A stretch of DNA of 23,143 nt, from contig CAYTFZ010000034.1 in the NCBI GenBank assembly GCA_964437215.1, positions 1 through 23,143 on the forward strand, read 5' to 3'. This DNA comes from JAAYAN01 sp964437215 (GTDB taxonomy: Bacteria; Bacteroidota; Ignavibacteria; Ignavibacteriales; Melioribacteraceae). A model generated the notes under the pieces. The model had not been told where the DNA came from and made no database searches. It worked only from the letters and a program-made list of their open reading frames with translations. Below, one piece after another: positions 8,061 to 16,029 of this stretch (its first letter is position 1; every line of letters starts with the position of its first letter). A program made the translations under genes and the position numbers.

Positions 8061-8315
8061 ATGGCTAATCATAAGTCAGCAAAGAAAAGAATAAAGACAA
8101 ATGAAAAGAAACATTTAGAAAACAAAGCTTCTATTTCTGCTCTTAAAACTCTTACAAAAAAGGTTTTATCTGAAAAAAATAAAGAATCTGCTGAAAAAAC
8201 ACTTAAAGAAGCAGTTTCAGCATTAGATAAATCTGCAGCAAAAGGCAGAATTCATAAAAACAACGCTGCAAGAAAAAAATCGACATTAACGAAACACGTT
8301 AATAATTTAGCTTAA
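8061..8315 (+). CDS. rpsT: 30S ribosomal protein S20
   Basis: An 84-residue, very lysine-rich, all-helical protein that binds 16S rRNA early in small-subunit assembly. It opens with M-A-N-H-K-S-A-K-K-R-I-K, the standard S20 N-terminus, and contains A-A-K-G-x-I-H-K-N-x-A-A-R-K-K-S at about 59-74, the family's most conserved segment. Its size is normal. AAGGA lies close upstream of the ATG. It is a single-gene unit with its own promoter at 7998-8026 and its own hairpin terminator at 8337-8371. Confidence 0.98.
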   Translation: MANHKSAKKRIKTNEKKHLENKASISALKTLTKKVLSEKNKESAEKTLKEAVSALDKSAAKGRIHKNNAARKKSTLTKHVNNLA

Positions 8316-8336
8316 AAAGTTTCAAACTTATATATC

Positions 8337-8371
8337 GGCAGTCCGGTTTACCGTGCTGCCTTTTTTTGTTT
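8337..8371 (+). terminator. Intrinsic terminator of rpsT
   Basis: GGCAG (8337-8341) pairs with CTGCC (8356-8360), and CGG/CCG extend the stem around a TTTA loop with one mismatch. Seven Ts follow directly (8361-8367), then GTTTT. It starts 22 nt after the rpsT stop. Confidence 0.9.
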
Positions 8372-8374
8372 TAA

Positions 8375-8407
8375 AAAATAAAACCCGCTGCTTTCGGGTT
8401 TTATTTT
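8375..8407. terminator. Bidirectional hairpin terminator between rpsT and the GlmU-like gene
   Basis: A perfect 13-bp stem: AAAATAAAACCCG (8375-8387) and CGGGTTTTATTTT (8395-8407) around a 7-nt loop CTGCTTT. The A-rich left arm gives a T-rich tail on the minus strand, so it should end the minus-strand gene whose stop is at 8416. It also backs up the rpsT terminator. Confidence 0.85.
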
Positions 8408-8415
8408 GGTCGGAA

Positions 8416-9921
8416 TCAAAGGCTTTCAATTGCGTCAACGCCTTCAGGCTGAGGCAGAACAAATCTAACCGGCTGAACAGTGCCGTCTTTTTTAGCAAGT
8501 CTGTCAACTTTCTTTTTTATCAAAACACTGTGCTGAATTAATACATCGCTGTCAACAATGCAACCGAAAATATAGCTTGTTCCTTTTATTGTAACATTTT
8601 TCCCGATTATTGCCGGGAATTCATCGCTTCCTGTTATATTTACACCCGATTCAATTAAAGAGTTTTCTTCAATTATTGTATTCCCTTTAATTATATTACC
8701 CCGAAGAATTGTAACATTATCTTTAATATGCAATTTCTGTTCATCGTAACAAGATATTTGAGCATTTTCGGCAATAGTAACATTTCTTCCGAAATATATA
8801 TTTCCCGATAGATAAACATTCTTTTTTAATGTAAGATTAGTATTTAGTTCAGCGCCTTTCCCGATGTAAACCCCTTTCCCAATTTTAATATCGAGAGTGT
8901 TTATTTCCTTATCCATTTTTATTATTTCTTCAACTACGTTTTCGTCTATGAAAAAATCCTCAGGGTCATCAATTTCTATTATATCCTTTAACTTTTCATA
9001 AACTTTCGATCTTGCAATATCATCCATCTGGCGTAAAACGGATTTGTTGTTGAATCCCATAATGACGGTTTGGTCTAACGGACTTACAGCCCCGACGCTT
9101 AAATTTCTTTTATTAAACAGGTCTATTAAATCAGTAAGATAAATTTCTTTTTGAGCGTTGTTGCTTTCAATTTTATCAATAAGTTCTGCAAGATACTTAT
9201 ACTTAAAAGCATAAACGCTGGAATTGAATTCGTTATTTTCAATAAGTTCTTTTTTCGTAAACGAATATTTCTTTCCGTTTAATGTGAGAACCAGCGGCTC
9301 ATTATCATGTATTTTAAGAATATCTTTATGTTCAATTATGCAAATCACTTTGCCGGCATCGCTTCCCGAAGAATTTCCCGAATCATCTTTCTGCTTGGCT
9401 CTTACGATCCGTCCGTAACTATTTTCAGTTGGATTCCCTTCGTAAAGTCCGGTAAGCACCATCATATCAGAACCCGAATTTATAAATTCCTGCCGGAACA
9501 TACGGATTGTTGCTTCATCGATAAGCCCCATATCACCAGGAAAAACATAAACAATACCTTCATATTTGGTTTTATCAATATTTTGCAGCGCAACCTGAAC
9601 TGCGTGCCCTGTTCCGTTTTGTTCAGCCTGATATGCAAAAATCACTGATTTAGAACCTACTGCCTCCATAACAGAAGGAGCTTTAATTCCGACTACAACA
9701 ACAGTATTTACTTGGTTCAAAGCTTTATTGCAGGCATTGCAAACACGTTCAACCGTGGGTATTTCCCATATTTTGTGAAGCATTTTTGATGTTTGCGATT
9801 TTATTCTTTTTCCATGTCCCGCTGCAAGAATTACAGCTGTTTCTTTGAATGAATAATTAAAATCAACAGACATGCTTTTTACTTTTTCTTCAATTTTTGC
9901 GCGGGTTAAACCGGTTTCCAT
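8416..9921 (-). CDS. GlmU-like sugar-1-phosphate nucleotidyltransferase with a diverged left-handed beta-helix domain
   Basis: The N-terminal half (about 25-310) is a GlmU-type uridylyltransferase: L32-A-A-G-H-G-K-R-I-K-S, K46, Q98-A-E-Q-N-G-T-G-H-A, P-G-D130 (metal), N-S-Y-G-R-I-V-R, I-I-E-H-K-D, Y-L-T-D-L-I and F-N-N-K. It should make UDP-GlcNAc from GlcNAc-1-P and UTP. After an insert at about 200-228 and a linker, residues about 343-465 form hexapeptide repeats (I-G-K-G-V-Y-I-G-K-G-A). I cannot find the usual GlmU acetyltransferase marks (R-P-G-T-x-L, the catalytic H in H-x-S-Y-x-G-D, N-Y-D-G). The tail after 470 is non-helical and basic. The 501-residue length exceeds the usual 450-460. 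AGAGGA lies 4 nt before the ATG. It may be a monofunctional pyrophosphorylase, or may transfer to another sugar. Confidence 0.8.
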   Translation of the reverse strand: METGLTRAKIEEKVKSMSVDFNYSFKETAVILAAGHGKRIKSQTSKMLHKIWEIPTVERVCNACNKALNQVNTVVVVGIKAPSVMEAVGSKSVIFAYQAEQNGTGHAVQVALQNIDKTKYEGIVYVFPGDMGLIDEATIRMFRQEFINSGSDMMVLTGLYEGNPTENSYGRIVRAKQKDDSGNSSGSDAGKVICIIEHKDILKIHDNEPLVLTLNGKKYSFTKKELIENNEFNSSVYAFKYKYLAELIDKIESNNAQKEIYLTDLIDLFNKRNLSVGAVSPLDQTVIMGFNNKSVLRQMDDIARSKVYEKLKDIIEIDDPEDFFIDENVVEEIIKMDKEINTLDIKIGKGVYIGKGAELNTNLTLKKNVYLSGNIYFGRNVTIAENAQISCYDEQKLHIKDNVTILRGNIIKGNTIIEENSLIESGVNITGSDEFPAIIGKNVTIKGTSYIFGCIVDSDVLIQHSVLIKKKVDRLAKKDGTVQPVRFVLPQPEGVDAIESL

Positions 9922-10055
9922 TTTTTCCTCTGTTTAATATTTTAACCGGACGAAATATAAGAAATAAAAATATTACGGAGTTATTATCTTTTTTCCTGAA
10001 ATCTTGGATTGCAAAATTGTAAAAAGGATGTTTTAATAAATCAGTTTCGTTTTTG

Positions 10056-10469
10056 TCAGCAGTTAAGCAGATAAGTATTTATAAGTTCTACTGAACGTTC
10101 TGCTTCAAGGCGTTTTTTGGGGTCGCTGCCGCCAAAATACAAAACATATTTATCAGTACTCAGTTCCGATAAAATATCAACACTGCGCGGGTCTTTATTG
10201 TGTTGTGTAATTTGACCGGTTAAAATTATGTTATATCGGCTTCTGTCTTTGCGTAATATTTTCCAAACGGAAGGATTATGGAGTTTAGTATTACTGAAAA
10301 AAGTTACGCTCCATTCTCTGTCGGTAAGACCTTTCTGTTTAAAATATTTCCTTAGAGATTCTGTTATTTCGTCTCTGCTTGCAACTTCGCCGGCAATAAA
10401 AATATTGAACGGTTTTGGTATAAATAAAACTTCCTGCTCTTCTTCTAGAACCTGTAAATCGTTTTCCAT
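10056..10469 (-). CDS. Unrecognised small alpha/beta protein
   Basis: A 137-residue protein I do not recognise. After an acidic N-terminus (V-L-E-E-E-Q-E), the pattern alternates predicted strands and helices: F-N-I-F-I-A-G-E-V, a helix with E-S-L-R-K-Y-F, W-S-V-T-F-F-S-N, a basic helix W-K-I-L-R-K-D-R-S-R, Y-N-I-I-L-T-G-Q-I, Y-V-L-Y-F-G-G-S and a final helix. This suggests a small Rossmann- or flavodoxin-like sheet in the cytoplasm. No signal peptide or membrane segment. I start at ATG 10469 because AAGGA lies 6 nt upstream; an ATG at 10499 with AGAAGGG and a TTG at 10538 are also in frame. It lies 152 nt after ccmB, behind an A/T-tract region, and 134 nt before the GlmU-like gene. Confidence 0.7.
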   Translation of the reverse strand: MENDLQVLEEEQEVLFIPKPFNIFIAGEVASRDEITESLRKYFKQKGLTDREWSVTFFSNTKLHNPSVWKILRKDRSRYNIILTGQITQHNKDPRSVDILSELSTDKYVLYFGGSDPKKRLEAERSVELINTYLLNC

Positions 10470-10620
10470 TATTTTTCCTTCTATTTTGTTTGGATACATA
10501 CAACCCTTCTGCAGTTCATTAACTTGTACCAAAAACAATCCCTGAAGGTATTAAAAGGTAAAAAAAAATTTTTCTTTCCGCAATTTTATGTTTTATTTTT
10601 TTTAAAAAGAATGAAAAAAA

Positions 10621-11283
10621 TCAGTCTTTCCAGATAAAATCGAAAAGCATAACCGAGGCAGTGAGCATTATAACGTCATAGCAGATTATTATAAGAATTT
10701 CTGCGAAAGATTCCTCAAAAGTTTTTCCGTCAATCGAAAAATTAGTTAGTTCCGAAAGTATAAGTATCAGCGGAAGCAAAACAGGAAACGACAACACCGG
10801 ATACAGTGTGCCCTTTGCTCCGGCTTTAGAAATAATTGCTGCAATAATAGTGGAAGATATTGCTATTCCAAAATTTCCTAATAAAAAAACAGCAGTAAAT
10901 AAATAAATATTTTTAATTATAAAAGCAGAAAACAGTAAAGAGAACAGCAATGTAATTACAAAGTTCATTAAAAAAACAAGCAATGTATTAAAAAGCAATT
11001 TCCCGGAAAATACATTAAGGGGTTTGGCTATTATTTGCAAAATCAAAAATGTTCCGCGCTCTTCTTCCGAAACGAAAGTACGGGACAGTCCCGACATCGC
11101 TGAAAAAAAAACAACTGTCCATAACAAACCAGCGGTAAGGTAAGGCGATAAAGGTTCATCTTTAACCGAAAAAAGAATTACACAGATTGCAACCAGAATA
11201 AACATTGCAAGCGAATTAACTGAATACCTTGAACGCAGCTCGCTTTTCCAGTCCTTTAAAAATATAATAATTGAGGATTTCAC
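10621..11283 (-). CDS. ccmB: CcmB-like ABC exporter membrane subunit
   Basis: A 220-residue inner-membrane protein with about six hydrophobic segments (roughly 25-41, 48-66, 97-120, 126-150, 160-180, 198-215). It resembles CcmB of the cytochrome c maturation ABC complex: L-W-T-V-V-F-F-S-A-M-S-G-L-S-R-T-F at about 54-70, followed by an E-E-E-R-G-T coupling loop. CcmAB works with CcmC in loading heme onto CcmE. The start is GTG, in a 4-nt GTGA overlap with the ATPase gene, so the two are translationally coupled. No ccmC, ccmE or cytochrome gene is visible in the window, so the cytochrome role is plausible but not supported by context. Confidence 0.75.
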   Translation of the reverse strand: MKSSIIIFLKDWKSELRSRYSVNSLAMFILVAICVILFSVKDEPLSPYLTAGLLWTVVFFSAMSGLSRTFVSEEERGTFLILQIIAKPLNVFSGKLLFNTLLVFLMNFVITLLFSLLFSAFIIKNIYLFTAVFLLGNFGIAISSTIIAAIISKAGAKGTLYPVLSFPVLLPLILILSELTNFSIDGKTFEESFAEILIIICYDVIMLTASVMLFDFIWKD

Positions 11284-11912
11284 TTTCCAAAATCCTCCAT
11301 AACAATTTTTTCATCGCAGAAAGAAAGGTCTGTTTCTTCGTTTGAAGCAATGATAATTAACGATTTCAATCCTTGCTGCTTTAATAACCTGTAAAAAATT
11401 TCTTTTCCCGCAGAATCGAGATTTGTAACAGGTTCGTCAAATATTATCAAAGGAAGGTTATTCATCATTGCAAAGACTATTTTAATTCTTTGTTTCATTC
11501 CCGAAGAAAAATTTGAAAGATGTTCGTTTTTCCGTTCATAAAGCCCGAATTCACTTAACAAATTATCACATCGGCTGCTTTGGAAATCGATGCCCTGAAT
11601 ATCCGTCAGCATTTTCAGATTCTCATAAGCAGTAAATTCATCATAAAAGATCACATACGGCGCTGCAAAGCCAATATATTTTTGTATTTGCTCCGGTTTT
11701 ATTCGAAGCGAATTAATAGTGTAATGAATCTTTCCTTGAGAAGGACTTAAAACGCCGGCAATTATTTTTGTAAGCGTGGTTTTGCCTGATCCGTTTCGTC
11801 CGGCAATTCCGTAAATACCAGGTTTATCGAAAGTAAAATTCAGGTTTCTAAATACCAGACGTCTTCCGAATATTTTGCTTAAATTTTCAGCAGATACAGT
11901 GATGTCAATCAT
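11280..11912 (-). CDS. ccmA: CcmA-like ABC transporter ATP-binding subunit
   Basis: A 210-residue ATPase, the short length typical of CcmA. Seen: Walker A G38-R-N-G-S-G-K44-T-T, an ABC signature F135-S-S-G-M-K-Q-R, Walker B L155-I-I-F-D-E160, and a D-loop T-N-L-D. At the switch position, where most ABC ATPases have His, the sequence reads A-S-N191-E-E-T-D. It should power the adjacent CcmB-like permease. The start ATG overlaps the end of the upstream metalloprotease gene by 8 nt and has no Shine-Dalgarno sequence of its own, so translation probably depends on the upstream gene. It could serve an export function other than heme handling. Confidence 0.8.
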   Translation of the reverse strand: MIDITVSAENLSKIFGRRLVFRNLNFTFDKPGIYGIAGRNGSGKTTLTKIIAGVLSPSQGKIHYTINSLRIKPEQIQKYIGFAAPYVIFYDEFTAYENLKMLTDIQGIDFQSSRCDNLLSEFGLYERKNEHLSNFSSGMKQRIKIVFAMMNNLPLIIFDEPVTNLDSAGKEIFYRLLKQQGLKSLIIIASNEETDLSFCDEKIVMEDFGK

Positions 11913-13548
11913 TAATTACCGCAAATTTTCCTTTAGAAATTTTATCACCGGATTTAATTACATAAAAATAAATACCGGATGAAAGTTTGTTTCCGCTGTT
12001 ATCTCTGGCTAACCAGCTTATAACTGTCTGCCCGGTATTTTTAATAGACTCGTTTCCAGAAAAAATCTGCACCATATTTAAATTGTAAATGTGTAATTCT
12101 GCATCATTTGTTCCGTTTGGTTCGGCAGGAAAGTTTATAATTTGCTGCGAATTTTTAAATGGCTGAGGATAAGGTGAAGAGACAATTTCCCTGAAGAAAA
12201 ATTTTATAGGAATATTGTTGTAAATATAAATATCGGTGAAAACCGCTTTGTTGCTAAGGTTTGCGTAAATATCAGCATATTCCGAAATCCGGTACGAATT
12301 TTCAAACCATTTGTCGCTTAACTGCAAATCAACCTGCGTTTTAGCATCTGGATTTGAAAGACTGGATTCTATATTTGAATTGGAAATAATAGCTGTTAAA
12401 GAATCGCGAAAACCATTTTTCTCAAATCTGTATTCTAAAAAAGTATTAGAAACGCAAGGAGTATTCAGCTGTCTTCCTTCAATATTCTCAATTATCTCAC
12501 AAGGTTTTATCAGAGGATAATTTTTTGCTTCCTTAAAATATTTGTTTTCTAAAGCTCTTTTATTTGTAAAGTAAGTCCAAATTCCAAATTCCGAAAGTTC
12601 TTCTTTTAATGACGAACCTTTTTCCTGAATTGCCAAAGCAACAGCATTCATTGCCCTTTCGGTGCGCATAAATTCCCAGATTCTTTTTAGAATATCTGAT
12701 CCGAATCTATTAACAAGAAAAATATTCCAGATTGACAGATCGTATCCGTCAGATAAACTTGACACTCTTAAAAAAGATTTGTCATGAGGTGCATTAAAAT
12801 AATTAGGCAAGTACTGATAATAATCGTTTATATTGTCATAAATAAATTCTTCCATGGCAGTGGCAGAGATTTCGTAGTAAAATAAATCTTCCCACCGGAT
12901 AACATAAGAGCCGAGCTGAATAGAATGCTGAAACTCGTGAGCAATTGTAACTCTTCCGCCGTTTATGCCGCGCGTGAAAGTGCTGTTAAATGTATTGTCA
13001 ATTTTCATATATGAAGAACTTGTACTGCAATCCATACAATCCATCATAGTTTCACCATAGCCTGCAGGCATAAGATAAATATCGTATTTATCGTCTCCGC
13101 CAAGGTTTCCGTCTGACGGCGGAGGTAAAAATCCAAGTACATTTACCTGATAATCGTAAACTGAATCTGCAGAAAGACCTATCCACGAAATATCTATATC
13201 AGTAAGCCCGTCATTATCAAAATCCGGCGAATTTATTCCGGTTGTATCGTAATGAATTCTGAAGAATCCTGAAGGGGAAACAATGCTTTTGTGCATCACA
13301 GGACGATCTGCCATCCGCTTAATTAAGCTTTTCTGTGTTTCATTGAAATTATTGAAGTTTGCAAATATTTGCATCGTCAAAGGAAATCCGCATTTAACAG
13401 GAGTATTATTAATTCTATACGATTCCATGTTCTGAGTATTTGCAATTTGATGTCTGTTTATAAAAACATTAAAAAGCGAATCGGTATTTTGTGCCGGCAA
13501 AAGAATGCAATAAATAATTGTAAAAAAGTATAAACAGGAAAATTTCAT
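11905..13548 (-). CDS. Secreted zinc metalloprotease with T9SS type A sorting domain (MXAN_6640-like)
   Basis: A 547-residue exported protein. It has a signal peptide (1 to about 19, ending P-A-Q), a D-F-D-N-D-G-L-T-D segment at 109-117, and H204-E-F-Q-H208, the HExxH zinc site, in T-I-A-H-E-F-Q-H-S-I-Q. E233/E234 in A-T-A-M-E-E-F is a candidate third ligand. The W-M/A-M-E-E-x-x-Y-D-x-x-N-D-Y-x-Q-Y-L-P segment resembles MXAN_6640-type putative metalloproteases. Residues 457-547 are a Por/T9SS sorting domain: Y460-P-Q-P-F, a beta-sandwich, and L-S-S-G-I-Y-F-Y near the end. It should cross the outer membrane through T9SS. The start overlaps the VCBS gene stop by 4 nt (ATGA). Substrate unknown. 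Confidence 0.85.
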   Translation of the reverse strand: MKFSCLYFFTIIYCILLPAQNTDSLFNVFINRHQIANTQNMESYRINNTPVKCGFPLTMQIFANFNNFNETQKSLIKRMADRPVMHKSIVSPSGFFRIHYDTTGINSPDFDNDGLTDIDISWIGLSADSVYDYQVNVLGFLPPPSDGNLGGDDKYDIYLMPAGYGETMMDCMDCSTSSSYMKIDNTFNSTFTRGINGGRVTIAHEFQHSIQLGSYVIRWEDLFYYEISATAMEEFIYDNINDYYQYLPNYFNAPHDKSFLRVSSLSDGYDLSIWNIFLVNRFGSDILKRIWEFMRTERAMNAVALAIQEKGSSLKEELSEFGIWTYFTNKRALENKYFKEAKNYPLIKPCEIIENIEGRQLNTPCVSNTFLEYRFEKNGFRDSLTAIISNSNIESSLSNPDAKTQVDLQLSDKWFENSYRISEYADIYANLSNKAVFTDIYIYNNIPIKFFFREIVSSPYPQPFKNSQQIINFPAEPNGTNDAELHIYNLNMVQIFSGNESIKNTGQTVISWLARDNSGNKLSSGIYFYVIKSGDKISKGKFAVIND

Positions 13549-15620
13549 TTCAACTCGCGAAAGATTATTTTATTTGAGCTGCTGATGGTAAAAGTTAAGA
13601 AATATTTTTCACCAAACCGACTTACAAAATAATCATTGATTTTATCCGGTTCAATTAATTTTATGTTAATTATTTCATTATAGTTAGAATCTGATTTTGT
13701 ATATAATCCTTTTTTCCTGCCTTCAAGTTTTACGAAAGTATCGCCAATCAGCATACTGTCGGGCATTTCTCTATCAATCAGCATTTTAACAGACTTTCCC
13801 GAATCTAAAATCTGCCAGACAGAATCGGCTGACTGGGAAAAGAAAAAATCGGATGATTTGCTATATGATTTCATTTCGGTAATAAAGACCTCGTGGTTTA
13901 GATTTATTGACAAATCTTCGGTCTTTTTTTCCTTTTGCGGAAGAAACGTTGTTTTATAAATCCGGTTTAAACCTTTATTTTTAAATCTATAAATTATAGA
14001 AAGACTGTCGGAAACAGAAAAAACAGCTGATGAAGGAAACGAAGCGATGGTGTCAGTCTGCGAATAATGAAAACGTGAACCTCGAGTTGAATAAACAGAT
14101 TTACCGGTAAAATATTTATCTTTTAAAATCAAATGTAAATCAGTTTTCCCCGAAACATTGCTTTTAACTGCTTTAATATCCCAAACCGGATAAAGAGAAT
14201 ACAATTGTTCCGTTTTACTTGAATTTCTAAGGAAATCGACTCTTAGTATTTCAATCAGTTTTTCACCTGGAGAAAAGAGATAAAATTCTTTATTAAAATC
14301 AGTTTCCTCAAAAATGAAAAGTCTGCTGAAACTGCTTGACAATTTAAACGCGGAAATACTTTTAAAAGGTCTTCTTTCTTCCGAAACAACAATTTTCAAT
14401 TCAGAATTTATATTATCAATAAAAGCATAATCCTGAAACAAATCTGTCCCAATATTAAAACCAGCAAGACTTTCGCAGCTTTCAGAAAGTAAAATTTGAA
14501 AATTACCGGAAGGTTGATTAATCCGGCTGAATTTCCGGATATTTCCGGATTTTGAAAGCAGAAAAAGATTATTAAACGCATCAGCTGCAAAAGCTGAATA
14601 TTCAGTAAGATCAGGCTGAAAATTACTGTAGCCGCTTTTTTCGGCAAAGAGAAATGTAAGTCTTCCAAATTGATAATCGAGAACGGCTAAATCTTTTCTG
14701 CCATCGTTATTGAAATCTTTGATTATAATATCCGATGGTTCAAAGCCTGTAACAATTTTGCGGAATTTTTTAAATGTAGAAACAGAATCGCCGAGCGAAT
14801 ACCCGATTCCATCGTATGCAGCATAAAGAAGGTCGGTAAATCCATCGCCATTAATATCTTCCATTATAAGCTTTTTGGGTAAATCCCGTGTTTTTACACT
14901 TCTGCTTTCGTAAAAATTTGTTTTGCCATCGTTAGTAAATAATTTTATTTCATTATCAATAAAGTCGATTGCACAAATATCTTTATAGCCGTCGTAATCC
15001 CAATCGGCAATAACAATATCGCTAAACAACCTGTTGGCGGCAATTTGTGTAACTTGCAGCGATTCTTTTTTCTTTTCTATTTTTACAATGCCGTTAAATG
15101 AATTTCCGCAAATATAGGCTTCGTTTCTAAAATTATTATCCGCATCGGCTGTTTTAAGTATTTCAGGAAATGTATCGAATTTAATTTCATTCAACACTTT
15201 TAAATTTCCGCTTTTTTCAAATGCTATTTCGGAACAGGCTTTATTATGGCGTGAAATTGAAAGAAAAGATTTGGAATTATTTTTTACTGTAAACTCTTTT
15301 AAAGCTGTAATATTACCGAAAAGGTTATTACGCGACAGATTGTATTTATATCCCGATGAGAATAATGAAACGTAACTTTTTTTTTGAGGATCGAATAAAA
15401 CAAAATCGGGCAAAATGTCGTTATTCAAATTAGCAAGCAGAAAATTATTATAACCCGAAACAGCTTTGATATTTTCTGTTTTGCAGAATCCACGGATGTT
15501 TGTCTGCGCTTCAAGCGGAAAAATAGTAAAAAAGACCAAACAAAGATATAAAAAATCAGTTACGCTTTTTGAGGCGCTCCTCCCTGCGTAATAATGCCTG
15601 CATATATCTTCTTCTTTCAT
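13545..15620 (-). CDS. Secreted VCBS/FG-GAP repeat protein
   Basis: A 691-residue protein if begun at ATG 15620. A hydrophobic segment at about 23-37 ending L-E-A-Q looks like a signal peptide behind an unusually long basic N-region. The N-terminal half carries calcium-binding-like repeats of the VCBS/FG-GAP beta-propeller type: D206-W-D-Y-D-G-Y-K-D, D255-I-N-G-D-G-F-T-D and D302-F-N-N-D-G-R-K-D, with a weaker one at about 64-73. The second half is beta-rich and unassigned. The C-terminus (F-T-I-S-S-S-N-K-I-I-F-R-E-L-K) is not a clear T9SS sorting domain. The reading frame overlaps the thioesterase gene by about 65 nt, and the start is uncertain (a TTG at 15644 is also in frame). Probably an extracellular or surface propeller protein of unknown binding partner. 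Confidence 0.75.
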   Translation of the reverse strand: MKEEDICRHYYAGRSASKSVTDFLYLCLVFFTIFPLEAQTNIRGFCKTENIKAVSGYNNFLLANLNNDILPDFVLFDPQKKSYVSLFSSGYKYNLSRNNLFGNITALKEFTVKNNSKSFLSISRHNKACSEIAFEKSGNLKVLNEIKFDTFPEILKTADADNNFRNEAYICGNSFNGIVKIEKKKESLQVTQIAANRLFSDIVIADWDYDGYKDICAIDFIDNEIKLFTNDGKTNFYESRSVKTRDLPKKLIMEDINGDGFTDLLYAAYDGIGYSLGDSVSTFKKFRKIVTGFEPSDIIIKDFNNDGRKDLAVLDYQFGRLTFLFAEKSGYSNFQPDLTEYSAFAADAFNNLFLLSKSGNIRKFSRINQPSGNFQILLSESCESLAGFNIGTDLFQDYAFIDNINSELKIVVSEERRPFKSISAFKLSSSFSRLFIFEETDFNKEFYLFSPGEKLIEILRVDFLRNSSKTEQLYSLYPVWDIKAVKSNVSGKTDLHLILKDKYFTGKSVYSTRGSRFHYSQTDTIASFPSSAVFSVSDSLSIIYRFKNKGLNRIYKTTFLPQKEKKTEDLSINLNHEVFITEMKSYSKSSDFFFSQSADSVWQILDSGKSVKMLIDREMPDSMLIGDTFVKLEGRKKGLYTKSDSNYNEIINIKLIEPDKINDYFVSRFGEKYFLTFTISSSNKIIFRELK

Positions 15621-16029
15621 CTTCAGTTTCTGGTATAATTTCAAAAGTTTTAACTGGTTTGCCGTTTGTATCTACACTTACAAATGTAAGGTATGCACTG
15701 TTCGAATGCACTGCATTTCCTTTTAAAAGCGACTGCGATTCAACGGTAACTCCCACTTCCATTGAAGTATTAAAAGCACGGTTTACCGAGGCTTTCAGTA
15801 TAACCATATCTCCTAACTTTATGGGATGATGGAAGACAATGCAGTCCACTGATGCAGTTACGCAAATATTGCCTGAATGTTTGGATGCTGAAAGTGCGGC
15901 GCAAACATCAATCCAATGCATAAGCTGACCGCCAAGCAAATTGCCGAGCTGGTTTGTATGATTCGGCAAGACCAATTCTGTCATCGTAATAACAGAATTA
16001 CTTACCGTCCTATTTGTAATGTCTTTCAT
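15556..16029 (-). CDS. Hotdog-fold acyl-CoA thioesterase (YciA/BFIT-like)
   Basis: A 157-residue single-hotdog protein that should hydrolyse acyl-CoA to free acid and CoA in the cytoplasm. The family marks are N30-x-L-G-G-Q-L-M-H-W-I-D41, with D41 as the likely catalytic Asp, followed by A-A-L-S-A-S-K-H-S-G, the V-D-x-I-V-F-H-H-P-I-K-L-G-D strand and turn at about 62-75, and E-V-G-V-T-V-E at 92-98. The C-terminal tail is highly charged (R-R-E-E-R-L-K-K-R-N). Its start ATG overlaps the bamD stop by one base (TAATG), and GGAG lies just upstream inside bamD. The acyl chain preference cannot be told. Its place in an envelope operon hints at, but does not prove, a lipid role. Confidence 0.88.
   Translation of the reverse strand: MKDITNRTVSNSVITMTELVLPNHTNQLGNLLGGQLMHWIDVCAALSASKHSGNICVTASVDCIVFHHPIKLGDMVILKASVNRAFNTSMEVGVTVESQSLLKGNAVHSNSAYLTFVSVDTNGKPVKTFEIIPETEDERRRYMQALLRREERLKKRN

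Noticed and set aside
9224..9648. Two plus-strand open frames inside the GlmU-like gene
   Set aside because: They overlap conserved nucleotidyltransferase motifs on the other strand and show no domain or ribosome-binding site.
10540..10620. A/T tracts downstream of ccmB as a terminator
   Set aside because: The region has long A and T runs but no GC-containing stem, so I could not support an intrinsic terminator.
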